From positions 1 to 29,187 of the forward strand of contig CAKTIN010000015.1 in NCBI GenBank assembly GCA_934565775.1: a stretch of DNA of 29,187 nucleotides, read 5' to 3'. The notes below the pieces were generated by a model. It did no database searches. It was not told the origin of the DNA and saw nothing but the letters and a program-made list of their open reading frames with translations. Position numbers and translations under genes: made by a program. Below are positions 13,640 through 21,448 of the stretch, in pieces (the stretch's first letter is position 1; each line of letters opens with the position of its first letter). Origin of the DNA: an uncultured Oscillospiraceae bacterium. Its GTDB lineage: Bacteria > Bacillota > Clostridia > Oscillospirales > Oscillospiraceae.

Positions 13640-15238
13640 TTACCCCTCTTTCTCGTATTGCGCAAGGAGCGCCTCTGCGCACAGCATGCCGTCTACCGCC
13701 GCAGACATGATGCCTCCGGCGTAGCCTGCGCCCTCTCCGCAGGGATACAGGCCGGAAACGGGGGAGGCCTTGTCCTGCCCCCGGAGGATCCGGACCGGGG
13801 AGGAGGAGCGGGTCTCCGGAGCGGTGAGGATGGCGTCCGGGTCGTCAAAGCCCTTCAGCTGCCGGGCAAAGGCCGGAATGGCCTCTTTTAGCGCGGAGGT
13901 GATTTTTTGCGGCAGGAGCCGGTTCAGATCGCAGTAGGTCACACCGGGGCGGTAAGTGGGCACGATCGCCCCCGGTTCCCGGCTGGGGACCCCCGCCGCA
14001 AAGTCCGCCCAGCGCTGGGCCGGGGCACGGTAGCCGCCTCCGCCCGCCGCAAAGGCGGCGCGCTCCAGGGCCTCCTGCCAGTGTACCCCGCCCAGAGGGC
14101 CGGGCTCCGGGAAATCCACGGGGTTCAGAGAGACCAGCACGGCGGCGTTGGCATTTTCACCGTCCCGGGCGGCATAGCTCATGCCGTTGGTTACGACGCT
14201 CTCCGGCTGGGAGGCCGCCGCGACCACATAGCCGCCGGGACACATACAGAAGGTGTAAACGGAGCCGGAGACCCCGTGGTGCACCAGCTTGTAATCCGCA
14301 GGGGGCAGAGCGGAGCTGGCGCCGGGGCCGTACTGGGCCTCGTTAATAGCGGCCTGCCGGTGCTCGATCCGCACACCCATGGAAAAGGGCTTGGGCTCCA
14401 TGGGAACCCCCGCCTCCAGAAGCATGGAGAAGGTGTCCCGGGCACTGTGCCCGATGGCCAGGATCAAGTGGCTGCACGGGAGCCGCTGCGTACCGTCCGG
14501 GGTCTGCACCGTGATGCCTGCCAGATGTCCGGCTTCCAGCTGCAAGCCGGTGAGCTGGGCGCCGAAGCGCACCTCGCCCCCAAGGCTGATGATCCGCTGG
14601 CGGAGGTTCTGCACCACCTGCAGCAGCACGTCCGTGCCCACATGGGGCTTGGCGTCATACAGGATCTCTTCCTGGGCGCCTGCGGCGACAAATTGCTCCA
14701 GAATCCAGGAAATTCTGGGATTATGGGTGTTGGTGTTGAGTTTTCCGTCGGAAAAGGTCCCGGCGCCGCCCTCTCCGAACTGCACGTTGCACTGGGGGTC
14801 CAGGGCCCCGCCTGCCCAGAAGGCGGCGACCTTCTCGTGGCGGGTGGCGGCGTCCTGCCCTCGCTCCAGCACCAGGGGGCGCAGACCCGCCTCCGCTAGG
14901 ATCAGGGCGGCGAAGATCCCCGCCGGGCCGAAGCCCACCACTACGGGGCGCTGGGCGGGGGAAACGCTGCACTGGGGCAGGCGGTAGCGGTAAAATTCCG
15001 CCGGTGCGGCGCGGTCGCTGCGGCACTGCCTGAGAATTTTCTTTTCATTGCCGCTGACCGTTACGTCCACGGTATACAGCACCCGGATAGCGTCCTTCTT
15101 CCGGGCGTCGATGGAGCGCTTGACGATTTTTAGCTGCCGGACCTCGGAAGGGGACAGACGCAGCAGCTTCGCCGCCTCATACCGGAGCTGATGAACCGTA
15201 TGCTCCGGCGGCAGGGCGATTTCACGAATTCGAATCAT
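13640..15238 (-). CDS. FAD-dependent dehydrogenase-like protein (COG2509 family, long form)
   Basis: A 532-aa predicted flavoprotein. An N-terminal domain of about 95 residues (MIRIREIALPPEH, then LRLSPSEVRQLKIVKRSIDARKK) precedes the FAD Rossmann motif VVGFGPAGIFAALILAEAG. FGEGGAGTFSDGKLNTNTHN, FCMCPGGYVVAAAS and the C-terminal GLYPCGEGAGYAGGIMSAAVDG are family blocks. COG2509 proteins are widespread in Clostridia and lack an assigned substrate. The N-terminal domain resembles the ferredoxin-fold extension seen in long family members and is absent from the short paralogue at 10445-11815. ATG 15238 overlaps the stop of the preceding gene (ATGA), with GGAGGA upstream. Second gene of the operon. 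Confidence 0.87.
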   Translation of the reverse strand: MIRIREIALPPEHTVHQLRYEAAKLLRLSPSEVRQLKIVKRSIDARKKDAIRVLYTVDVTVSGNEKKILRQCRSDRAAPAEFYRYRLPQCSVSPAQRPVVVGFGPAGIFAALILAEAGLRPLVLERGQDAATRHEKVAAFWAGGALDPQCNVQFGEGGAGTFSDGKLNTNTHNPRISWILEQFVAAGAQEEILYDAKPHVGTDVLLQVVQNLRQRIISLGGEVRFGAQLTGLQLEAGHLAGITVQTPDGTQRLPCSHLILAIGHSARDTFSMLLEAGVPMEPKPFSMGVRIEHRQAAINEAQYGPGASSALPPADYKLVHHGVSGSVYTFCMCPGGYVVAAASQPESVVTNGMSYAARDGENANAAVLVSLNPVDFPEPGPLGGVHWQEALERAAFAAGGGGYRAPAQRWADFAAGVPSREPGAIVPTYRPGVTYCDLNRLLPQKITSALKEAIPAFARQLKGFDDPDAILTAPETRSSSPVRILRGQDKASPVSGLYPCGEGAGYAGGIMSAAVDGMLCAEALLAQYEKEG

Positions 15239-16452
15239 AGGTTCCTCCCGGCACTGTGCCCGGCCAGACGGCCGGAGCTCCAGGCCCATTGCAGATTATA
15301 GCCGCCGCAGTCCCCGTCCAGGTCCAGGACCTCGCCGCAGGCGAACAGCCCAGGGACCAGGCGGCTTTCCAGGGTGTTGGGATCAAACTCCGAAAGGAGA
15401 ATGCCCCCGGCAGTGACCTGCGCGGCGTCCATTCCCATGGGGCCGGTAAGGTCCAGAGAAAAGGCCTTTGCGGCCCGGGCTGCCCGGTCCAGCCGCTCCC
15501 GGGGCAGGGAGCGCAGGGGAGCCTGGGCAGGGAGCTCCGCTTCCTGGGTCAGGATTCGGCCCAGACGGTTGTGCAGCGTCCCGGTGAACAGCTCCTCGGC
15601 GGGCAGGTCTGGGGCGGCAGCCTGCCGGGCCTCCAGCCAGGCCAGCAGCCCGGCCTGGGAAACCTGCGGCAGCAGGTCCAGACGGCAGGTCCAGATCCCG
15701 GGGGCGGCGCAGGCGTCCCGGGAGATCTCATAGATCACGGGGCCGGATAGACCGGTCTGGGTGAATTGCACCTCCCCAGTGGAGGCGGCGACACAGACGC
15801 CGTCCCGGAGCAGCTCTGCCCGGCAGCTTGCCCGGATGCCTTTGAGAGAGGGGCATTTGGGGTAAGACGATTGCAGCTGCACCAGTGCGGGGCGAAGCCG
15901 GGTGCAGCGATGCCCCAGGCCCCGCAGAAGCTGATAGCCGGACATGGAGCCGCCCAGCTTGCTCCCGGCGATTCCGCCGCAGGCGACAATCAGCCGCTGG
16001 CAGGAAAAAACTTCCCCGCCGGCGGTGACGGCGAAGCCCTCCGGGGTCCGCTTGATCTTGGTGACCTCGCAGCCGCAGCGGAGCGTGAGATTCGGCCGGT
16101 CCAGGGCGAAGCGCAGCACGTCCAGAACGGAATTGGCCTGGTCCGAATAGGGATAGACCCGGCCGCTCTCCTCACTGACGGTGAGCAGCCCCAGCCGGGC
16201 AAAAAAGTCCAGGGTATCGTCCACGCCGAAGCCATCCAGAGCGGGGCCGGCCAGGGCGGGGGTCTCCCCGTGGTAATGGGACAGGGAGAGAGTTCGGTTG
16301 GTCAGATTGCAGCGGCCGTTGCCGGTGGCCAGCAGCTTGCGGCCCACCTTCCCCTGCCGTTCCAGGAGCAGGACCTGGGCGCCGGGCATTTGAGAAGCGG
16401 AAAGGGCCGCCATCATCCCGGAGGCGCCGCCGCCAATGATCAGAATCTTCAA
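15235..16452 (-). CDS. HI0933/BaiN-type NAD(P)/FAD-dependent oxidoreductase
   Basis: A 405-aa flavoprotein. ILIIGGGASGMMAALSAS is the FAD-binding motif, GRKLLATGNGRCNLTN (about 37-52) is the family signature, and the C-terminal LFACGEVLDLDGDCGGYNLQWAWSSG block is highly conserved in COG2081. The family includes YhiN, HI0933 and clostridial BaiN, proposed to act in bile acid 7-dehydroxylation; most members have no proven substrate, so BaiN function is not claimed here. Translation starts at TTG 16452, preceded by GAGGTGAT; nearby ATGs are out of frame. It is the first gene of the minus-strand operon, with its own promoter at 16473-16501. Confidence 0.88.
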   Translation of the reverse strand: MKILIIGGGASGMMAALSASQMPGAQVLLLERQGKVGRKLLATGNGRCNLTNRTLSLSHYHGETPALAGPALDGFGVDDTLDFFARLGLLTVSEESGRVYPYSDQANSVLDVLRFALDRPNLTLRCGCEVTKIKRTPEGFAVTAGGEVFSCQRLIVACGGIAGSKLGGSMSGYQLLRGLGHRCTRLRPALVQLQSSYPKCPSLKGIRASCRAELLRDGVCVAASTGEVQFTQTGLSGPVIYEISRDACAAPGIWTCRLDLLPQVSQAGLLAWLEARQAAAPDLPAEELFTGTLHNRLGRILTQEAELPAQAPLRSLPRERLDRAARAAKAFSLDLTGPMGMDAAQVTAGGILLSEFDPNTLESRLVPGLFACGEVLDLDGDCGGYNLQWAWSSGRLAGHSAGRNL

Positions 16453-16472
16453 GGCATCACCTCATTTTCTTT

Positions 16473-16501
16473 ATTATATCGTATCTCCCCGGAAAGTACA
16501 A
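16473..16501 (-). promoter_or_regulatory. Sigma-A promoter of the flavoprotein-CPBP-lipoprotein operon
   Basis: Minus strand: TTGTAC (16501-16496), 17-nt spacer, TATAAT (16478-16473). It lies back-to-back with the plus-strand promoter at 16530-16538. Confidence 0.75.
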
Positions 16502-16529
16502 GAAAAAGCTTTTCGATCCGGGTGATCCG

Positions 16530-16538
16530 TGGTACAAT
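16530..16538 (+). promoter_or_regulatory. Extended -10 promoter of the ylmH-like operon
   Basis: TGG-TACAAT gives an extended -10 element (TG one base upstream of the hexamer); the -35 region is poor. The start of transcription would be near 16545, just before the AGGAGG site. Confidence 0.6.
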
Positions 16539-16560
16539 AAAAGAGACAGGAGGCGGTTCC

Positions 16561-17349
16561 ATGGATCGAAGAGAAAAAATCGAGCGCCTGGCCCAGACAC
16601 CGGAGGACCGGGTCCTGCTGGCGAAGGTTTATGAGCGGATCGAGGCCGGGCGGCAGCGGGAAATTCTCACGAATACGGGCTTTTTATCCCAGCGGGAGCA
16701 GGCTCTGGCCCGGCAGCTGCTGGGGGAGATACCGGGGCTGTGCTTTTTCGGGGGATATAACGGCGCGGAGCGGCGGATCGCCTGCTATGTGCCGGAGTAC
16801 CTGGAGGAGGAGAGCCTGCTTGAGCCGGGCGGGCCGGCGGCGTGCATCCAGGGGACCTATTATGCCCAGGATACCGTGACCCACCGGGATCTGCTGGGGG
16901 CGCTTATGGGCGCGGGGATCGCCCGGCAGACCGTGGGGGATATTCTCACCCAGCCGGGGCGGTGTGTGTTTTTTGTGACGGCGGAGATCGCCCCCTATGT
17001 GCTGCAAAACCTGGCCTCCGCCGGGCGGACGGCTCTGCATCTGGAGCAGATCGGGCTGGGGGAGGTACAGCTGCCCCAGGCGGAGACGAAGCTCCTACGG
17101 GACACCTTGGCCTCTCTGCGGCTGGACAGCCTGGTGTCCGCGGGGTTCCGCATCGGCAGGAGCCTGGCGGCTCAGCATATTCTGGCCGGGCGGGCGGCCG
17201 TGGACGGGATCCCATGCGAAAAGCCGGACAAGGCGGTGGCGCAGGGCTGCGTGGTGACCGTCCGGGGGCTGGGCAAGCTCCGCTTGAAGGAGGTCTGCGG
17301 TGAGACCAAGAAGGGCCGGGTGGCGGTCCTGATCGAAAAATATATGTGA
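16561..17349 (+). CDS. YlmH-like S4-domain RNA-binding protein
   Basis: A 262-aa protein. The N-terminal two thirds matches the YlmH fold (LTNTGFLSQREQALARQLL, LCFFGGYNGAERRIACYVPEY, THRDLLGALMGAGIARQTVGDI). The C-terminal S4 domain (about 185-240: RLDSLVSAGFRIGRSLAAQHI ... GRAAVDG) binds structured RNA. Homologues sit in the division gene cluster of many Firmicutes, where YlmH has been linked to ribosome rescue and cell division; here it is not next to division genes. ATG 16561 follows AGGAGG at good spacing. It is first in an operon with the DUF896 gene 12 nt downstream. Confidence 0.88.
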   Translation: MDRREKIERLAQTPEDRVLLAKVYERIEAGRQREILTNTGFLSQREQALARQLLGEIPGLCFFGGYNGAERRIACYVPEYLEEESLLEPGGPAACIQGTYYAQDTVTHRDLLGALMGAGIARQTVGDILTQPGRCVFFVTAEIAPYVLQNLASAGRTALHLEQIGLGEVQLPQAETKLLRDTLASLRLDSLVSAGFRIGRSLAAQHILAGRAAVDGIPCEKPDKAVAQGCVVTVRGLGKLRLKEVCGETKKGRVAVLIEKYM

Positions 17350-17361
17350 GGAGCGCTAGCT

Positions 17362-17613
17362 ATGATCGACGAAGTAATTGCGAGAATCAATATTCTGGCT
17401 AGAAAGGCGAAAACCGAGGGCCTGACTCCGGAGGAGATCGAGGAGCGGGACCGCCTGCGCCGGATCTATATCGACGCCGTGCGGCTGAACCTTCGGGATC
17501 AGCTGGACCACACCTACCTTGTGGATGAGCGGGGCAACAAGCGGAAGCTGAAGCCCAAGGTCATTGAATTTCCCCGGGACGGGAGAAATGAGGAAAAGGA
17601 GGACAAATCATGA
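17362..17613 (+). CDS. DUF896 (YnzC-like) protein
   Basis: An 83-aa protein whose first 60 residues match DUF896: IDEVIARINILARKAKTEG, LTPEEIEERDRLRRIYID and VRLNLRDQLD, all alpha-helical. Homologues such as Bacillus YnzC are small cytosolic proteins of unknown role, one of them encoded in the SOS operon with yneA. The acidic/Lys-rich tail (RNEEKEDKS) is outside the domain. It is coupled by an ATGA overlap (17610-17613) to the hydrolase downstream. Confidence 0.88.
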   Translation: MIDEVIARINILARKAKTEGLTPEEIEERDRLRRIYIDAVRLNLRDQLDHTYLVDERGNKRKLKPKVIEFPRDGRNEEKEDKS

Positions 17614-18524
17614 AGGAATTCTACATGGATTCTCACGGAAAGGGAAAGGTGCACTGCTGCTTCTGGCCGGCCCAGGGGCAGACCCGGGCAATCGTGCAGA
17701 TTGTCCACGGGATTGCGGAGTATGGGGAGCGGTACGGTGATTTTGCGGCGTTTCTCAACGAGCGGGGGATCGCCGTTGCGGCGGAGGACCACATGGGCCA
17801 CGGCAAGACGGCCGGGGACCGGGAGCCGAAGGGCTATTTCCACGGGGGCTGGCTTGCGGCGGTGGCGGACAGCTATGGGCTGCTGGCCCGGCTGCGGGGG
17901 GAGTATCCCGATGTGCCCTATTTCCTCTTCGGGCACAGCATGGGCTCCTTTATGGCCCGGACCATGCTCTATACCTATCCGAACAGCGGAATCACCGGGG
18001 CAATCCTCTGCGGCACCGGCTGGCAGCCCCGGGCAGTTCTGGAGGCGGGGCTGCTCCTGGCCAAGGCGGAGTGCCTGGGCGGCAAGGAGGACAAGCCCAG
18101 CCCCAGGCTGGAAAAGCTCATGTTCGGGTCCTATAACAAGGGCATTACCCCCCAGCGGACGGCATACGACTGGCTGAACCGGGACAGCGCCGCGGTGGAC
18201 CGGTATATCGCCGACCCGATGTGCGGCTTCCCGGCGACGCCGGGACTGGCCCGGGATATGCTGACGGGCATCCGGATGAATCAGGACCCGAAGAATCTTG
18301 CGCACATGAAGAAGGACCTGCCGGTGCTGTTTGTGGCCGGGCAGGCGGACCCGGTGGGCGCCTGGGGCAAAGGCGTGGCGCAGACCGTGGGAGCCTTCGG
18401 CAAGGCGGGTATGCAGCATATTACACAGATTATGTATCCAGGCGGACGGCATGAAATCCTGAACGAAACAAATAAAAACCAGGTATATCAGGATATTTAC
18501 GGCTGGATTCAGGAAAAAGTGTGA
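17610..18524 (+). CDS. Alpha/beta hydrolase (monoacylglycerol lipase-like, Hydrolase_4)
   Basis: A 304-aa enzyme without a signal peptide. VHGIAEYGERY (32-42) is the oxyanion region, GHSMGS (108-113) is the nucleophile elbow with Ser110, and GQADPVG (Asp247) and GGRHEIL (His281) complete the triad. EDHMGHGKTAG is the conserved block of the lysophospholipase/monoacylglycerol lipase group (COG2267). Likely an esterase or lipase acting on acyl-glycerol or lysophospholipid-type substrates in the cytosol; the exact substrate is not evident. AGGAGG lies 7 nt upstream and the start overlaps the DUF896 stop. Last gene of the operon. Confidence 0.9.
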   Translation: MKEFYMDSHGKGKVHCCFWPAQGQTRAIVQIVHGIAEYGERYGDFAAFLNERGIAVAAEDHMGHGKTAGDREPKGYFHGGWLAAVADSYGLLARLRGEYPDVPYFLFGHSMGSFMARTMLYTYPNSGITGAILCGTGWQPRAVLEAGLLLAKAECLGGKEDKPSPRLEKLMFGSYNKGITPQRTAYDWLNRDSAAVDRYIADPMCGFPATPGLARDMLTGIRMNQDPKNLAHMKKDLPVLFVAGQADPVGAWGKGVAQTVGAFGKAGMQHITQIMYPGGRHEILNETNKNQVYQDIYGWIQEKV

Positions 18525-18574
18525 AAAAGAATCCATTTTGTCGAGGATTTACCCGTATTTTTTTACCGGGGGCA

Positions 18575-18603
18575 TTGACAAAATGATTACATTTTGTTAC
18601 AAT
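18575..18603 (+). promoter_or_regulatory. Consensus promoter with embedded palindrome upstream of the lysozyme gene
   Basis: TTGACA (18575-18580), 17-nt spacer, TACAAT (18598-18603): an almost ideal sigma-A promoter. The spacer and hexamer edges form a 20-bp palindrome, ACAAAATGATTACATTTTGT (18578-18597), with 8-bp arms. A protein bound there would block RNA polymerase, so this is a likely operator; the regulator is unknown. Confidence 0.75.
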
Positions 18604-18649
18604 TGTGGTATCCTTACGGCAATTCGCACAAAGGAGTGAAGGATTCACA

Positions 18650-20068
18650 ATGAGAAAATGGATTGCAATGCTGCTTTTGGCGGCTATCCTTGTTTCGGCG
18701 CTGCCGGTGAGCGCGGCGGCGGTCGGGGAGAAGGACTCCCAGAAAGTGACCTCTGCGGAAGAAAAGGGAGATTTTTCCAGCTATATTCCCATTCATGCCC
18801 AGGGGGAGCTGACCGCGCAGATCCGGACGGTCCGCTCCGGCTCCTATGAGCCGCTGGTGACCAGTCAGCCCCTGATCGACATCATCAAGGAAAAAGAGGG
18901 CTTCACCAAGTACCCCGTGTGGGATTATGGCCACTGGGCCATCGGCTACGGCACCACCTGCCCGGAGGATATGCTGGAGGAGTACCGGGAGCGGGGCATT
19001 ACCGAGGAGGAGGCCGAGGCGCTCCTGCGGGAATATGTGGCGACCTTTGAGGACAGCGTGAACAGCTACGGCCGCCGGAAGGGCATCCAGTTCAGCCAGT
19101 GCCAGTTTGACGGGCTGATCGACTTTACATACGCTCTGGGCCCCGCCTGGACCACCATGAACTGCATGCTTACCAGCTGGCTGCAAAACCCCACCAGCGA
19201 CATTGACTTTGTCAATGCCATCGGCCGGTGGTGCCGGGTGAGCGGCGACGTGTGGGGCGGCACCTGCGCCCGCCGGATCATGGAGGCGAAGATCTTCCTG
19301 TACGGCGACTACGACGGCACCGGGGAGCATGATTTCTCCTATGTCATTTTCCATGGGGTCCTGGCCAAAATGACCAGCTCCTATGAGGACGACGTGGCCT
19401 ACTATGAGGACGGCGAGCCCTATGGGCAGCTTCCCCAGCCTGTGCTGGAGGGCTATCGCTTTCTGGGCTGGTTCACCTCGAAGGAGGGCGGCACGGAGCT
19501 CAAGGCCACGGATATTGTGAAAAAGTACATGACGGTTTACGCCCACTGGGAGCAACTTGACGTGCCGGATCCCACGGAACCGGAGCCCACGGAACCGACG
19601 CCTACGGAACCGGAGCCCACGGAGCCGGAGCCCACGGAGCCCGAGCCCACGGCGGAGCCGGAGCCGGACCCCACAGAGCCGGACGAGCCGGAGATTCCCT
19701 TTACCGATGTGCCCGAGGACAGCTGGTTCTACGACGCAGTGGCCTATATGTATAAGGCCAAGCTGGTCAAGGGTATCAGCGAGACGGAGTTTGGCCCAGG
19801 AATGAAGCTGACGCGGGGGATGCTGATTACCCTGTTTTACCGGCTGGACGGCCAGCCCGAGGTGACGCAGCCCTGCACCTTTACGGATGTAAATCCGGAT
19901 CTCTACTATGCGGACGCGATCGCCTGGGCCCAGCAGCACAAGATCGTCGTGGGCGCCGGGCTGATCAACGGCTATCAGGAGGATAAGACCATCCGCCCCG
20001 GCGGCAATATCAACCGGGCGGAGACGGCGAAAATCTTCTACAACCTTTATCAGAAGCTCGGAGGCTGA
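18650..20068 (+). CDS. Secreted GH24-type lysozyme with InlB-type repeat and SLH domains
   Basis: A 472-aa protein with a signal peptide (MRKWIAMLLLAAILVSALPVSA). Residues about 70-225 resemble phage-type lysozymes (GH24), which cut the glycan strands of peptidoglycan: IIKEKEGF gives Glu83, WDYGHW gives Asp92, then AIGYGTT. An InlB B-repeat-like region (about 245-302: EGYRFLGWFTSKEGG, YAHW) is followed by a Thr/Pro/Glu linker and two S-layer homology domains (about 345-472: FTDVPEDSWFYDAVAYM, FTDVNPDLYYADAIAWA) that would tether it to the cell wall. The position equivalent to the catalytic Thr26 of T4 lysozyme appears to be Ala97. Start chosen at ATG 18650 after AAGGAG. Monocistronic between its promoter and the terminator at 20071. 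Confidence 0.85.
   Translation: MRKWIAMLLLAAILVSALPVSAAAVGEKDSQKVTSAEEKGDFSSYIPIHAQGELTAQIRTVRSGSYEPLVTSQPLIDIIKEKEGFTKYPVWDYGHWAIGYGTTCPEDMLEEYRERGITEEEAEALLREYVATFEDSVNSYGRRKGIQFSQCQFDGLIDFTYALGPAWTTMNCMLTSWLQNPTSDIDFVNAIGRWCRVSGDVWGGTCARRIMEAKIFLYGDYDGTGEHDFSYVIFHGVLAKMTSSYEDDVAYYEDGEPYGQLPQPVLEGYRFLGWFTSKEGGTELKATDIVKKYMTVYAHWEQLDVPDPTEPEPTEPTPTEPEPTEPEPTEPEPTAEPEPDPTEPDEPEIPFTDVPEDSWFYDAVAYMYKAKLVKGISETEFGPGMKLTRGMLITLFYRLDGQPEVTQPCTFTDVNPDLYYADAIAWAQQHKIVVGAGLINGYQEDKTIRPGGNINRAETAKIFYNLYQKLGG
19567..19680 (+). repeat. Tandem 12-bp-type repeats encoding a PTEPEPTE linker
   Basis: Repeats of the type GAGCCCACGGAGCCG encode a Glu-Pro-Thr-Glu linker between the InlB-like and SLH domains of the lysozyme. 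Such low-complexity tracts expand and contract by slippage, so length may vary between strains. Confidence 0.75.
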
Positions 20069-20070
20069 GA

Positions 20071-20102
20071 AAAAACAGGGCGCGGGAGAGCGCCCTGTTT
20101 TT
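20071..20102 (+). terminator. Rho-independent terminator after the lysozyme gene
   Basis: AAAAACAGGGCGC (20071-20083), loop GGGAGA, GCGCCCTGTTTTT (20090-20102): a 13-bp perfect stem with A/T arms. The A-rich left arm makes it potentially bidirectional. Confidence 0.9.
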
Positions 20103-20142
20103 GCCGAACCGGCAAAAAGTCCCGTTTATGGGACAGGACGTA

Positions 20143-20151
20143 TGGTATACT
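20143..20151 (+). promoter_or_regulatory. Extended -10 promoter of the small ORF-truA operon
   Basis: TGG-TATACT is an extended -10 element; no good -35 hexamer is seen 17 nt upstream. Transcription would start near 20158, about 25 nt before the small ORF. Confidence 0.55.
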
Positions 20152-20182
20152 GTAGCCAGCTCAGGAAAGCGAGGGACTGGCG

Positions 20183-20305
20183 ATGTATTCCATTCGATAT
20201 GTGCAGGGCCATGTGCAGGTCTATGACCGGGCGGGGCGGTTTCTCTTCTCCGCAGATACGGAGCAGGAGGCCAGAGAGGAAATGGAGCAAGATGCGGAAT
20301 ATTAA
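20183..20305 (+). CDS. Small 40-aa protein upstream of truA
   Basis: ATG 20183 follows GAGGGA at 7-9 nt spacing. The product begins MYSIRYVQGHVQVYDRAGRF and continues LFSADTEQEAREEMEQDAEY. It looks like a compact beta-hairpin (VQGHVQVYD...GRFLFSAD) followed by an acidic helix, and resembles small conserved hypothetical proteins I associate with Oscillospiraceae, though I cannot confirm that here. It overlaps the start of truA by 14 nt in another frame, so it could also act as a leader peptide coupling truA translation. Function unknown. Confidence 0.65.
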   Translation: MYSIRYVQGHVQVYDRAGRFLFSADTEQEAREEMEQDAEY

Positions 20306-21032
20306 GCTGGAGCTTTGCTATGACGGCAGCCGGTACAGGGGCTGGCAGCGCCTGCCCGGGGAGGCCATGACCCTCCAGGGCAAGCTGGAGCAGACCCTGG
20401 GCCGTATTCTGGAAGAGCCGGTCCAGGTGACCGGCAGCGGCCGGACGGACGCCGGGGCCCACGCTCTGGGGCAGGTTGCCAATTTCCATACGGACAGCAG
20501 CCTTTCCTGCGAGGAGATTCTGGCGGCGCTGCGCCGGTATTTACCGGAGGACATCGGCATATATTCTTGCAGCGAGGCCTCCCCGCGCTTCCACAGCCGC
20601 CTGAATGCCGTGCGTAAGACCTACCGCTACCGGGTGTGGAACAGCGAGGCGCCCTGTGTGTTTGAGCGGCGGTATGTGTATGTGCTGCCTGCCCGGCTGG
20701 ACCTGGAGGCCATGGAGCGGGGAGCGGCTGAGATCCGGGGGACCCATGATTTTTCCGCCTTCTGCTCCAATAAGCATTATAAAAAATCCACGGAGCGGAC
20801 GGTATTCGACTTTTCCGTCCGGCGGGCCGGGGAGGAAGTGGTCTTTACCGTTACGGCGGACGGCTTCCTGTACAATATGGTCCGCATTCTGGTGGGGACC
20901 ATGCTGGAGCTGGGAATGGGCCGGATCACCCAGGAGGAGCTCCGGCGGCTGCTGAACGGAGGCCGCCGGGCCGAGGCGGGGTATACGGTCCCGGCGGGGG
21001 GCCTGTGCCTGATGGAGGTATGCTATCAATGA
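20292..21032 (+). CDS. truA: tRNA pseudouridine(38-40) synthase TruA
   Basis: A 246-aa enzyme that isomerises uridines 38-40 in the tRNA anticodon arm. LCYDGSRYRGWQR (8-20) and GSGRTDAGAHALGQVANF (49-66), with the catalytic Asp53, are the TruA signatures; RLNAVRKTYRYRVW and FLYNMVRILVGTML are the later conserved blocks. ATG 20292 gives the usual start (MRNIKLELCYDG). It lies inside the end of the 40-aa ORF, and the gene ends with an ATGA overlap with the ArsC-like gene, so the three are probably co-translated. Confidence 0.95.
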   Translation: MRNIKLELCYDGSRYRGWQRLPGEAMTLQGKLEQTLGRILEEPVQVTGSGRTDAGAHALGQVANFHTDSSLSCEEILAALRRYLPEDIGIYSCSEASPRFHSRLNAVRKTYRYRVWNSEAPCVFERRYVYVLPARLDLEAMERGAAEIRGTHDFSAFCSNKHYKKSTERTVFDFSVRRAGEEVVFTVTADGFLYNMVRILVGTMLELGMGRITQEELRRLLNGGRRAEAGYTVPAGGLCLMEVCYQ

Positions 21033-21370
21033 ACGTGCAGATTTTCGGAAAATCCAAGTGCTTTGATACGAAAAAGGCGGAGCGCTATTTCAAGGAGCGG
21101 AGGATCCCTTACCAGCTCATCGACGTGACGCGGTTTGGAATGTCCCCCCGGGAGTTTGAAAGCGTTCTGCGGGCGGTGGGCGGTGTGGACCGGTTGATCG
21201 ATTGGGACAGTAAGGACCAGACCGTGACCAACCTACGGTATATGGATGACCCGGCGACCCGGCAGGAGAAGCTGTTTGAGAACTGGAAGCTTCTGAAAAC
21301 GCCGGTGGTGCGCAGCGGAAAGCTGGCCACCGTGGGCTATTGCCCGGAAGCTTGGGCGCAGTGGAAATGA
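21029..21370 (+). CDS. ArsC/Spx-family thioredoxin-fold protein
   Basis: A 113-aa protein. It starts MNVQIFGKSKCFDTKKAERYF, placing Cys11 in a CxDTKKA motif like YffB/Spx-family proteins (CxTxxKA) rather than the CxxC of Spx. RRIPYQLIDV, LKTPVVRSGKLATVGYCPEAW match the ArsC/Spx fold, where the Arg of the PVVR segment helps bind oxyanions. It could be a glutaredoxin-dependent reductase or a regulator; arsenate reduction is not shown because no ars genes are near. It overlaps truA by 4 nt and is followed by a terminator. Confidence 0.82.
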   Translation: MNVQIFGKSKCFDTKKAERYFKERRIPYQLIDVTRFGMSPREFESVLRAVGGVDRLIDWDSKDQTVTNLRYMDDPATRQEKLFENWKLLKTPVVRSGKLATVGYCPEAWAQWK

Positions 21371-21380
21371 AAATGGAAAC

Positions 21381-21417
21381 AAAAGCAGCCGAAAGGAGAA
21401 AGCCTTCGGCTGCTTTT
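21381..21417 (+). terminator. Rho-independent terminator after the truA operon
   Basis: AAAAGCAGCCGAA (21381-21393) with TTCGGCTGCTTTT (21405-21417), followed by more T. Ends the small ORF-truA-ArsC-like unit. Confidence 0.88.
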
Positions 21418-21448
21418 TCGCGCTTTTTCGGGAAATTTCGGTTTTCAC

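Noticed and set aside
15235..16452. BaiN bile acid dehydroxylation role because a bile salt hydrolase is also in the window
   Set aside because: The family is widespread outside bile-acid converters, no other bai genes are present, and the two genes are 15 kb apart.
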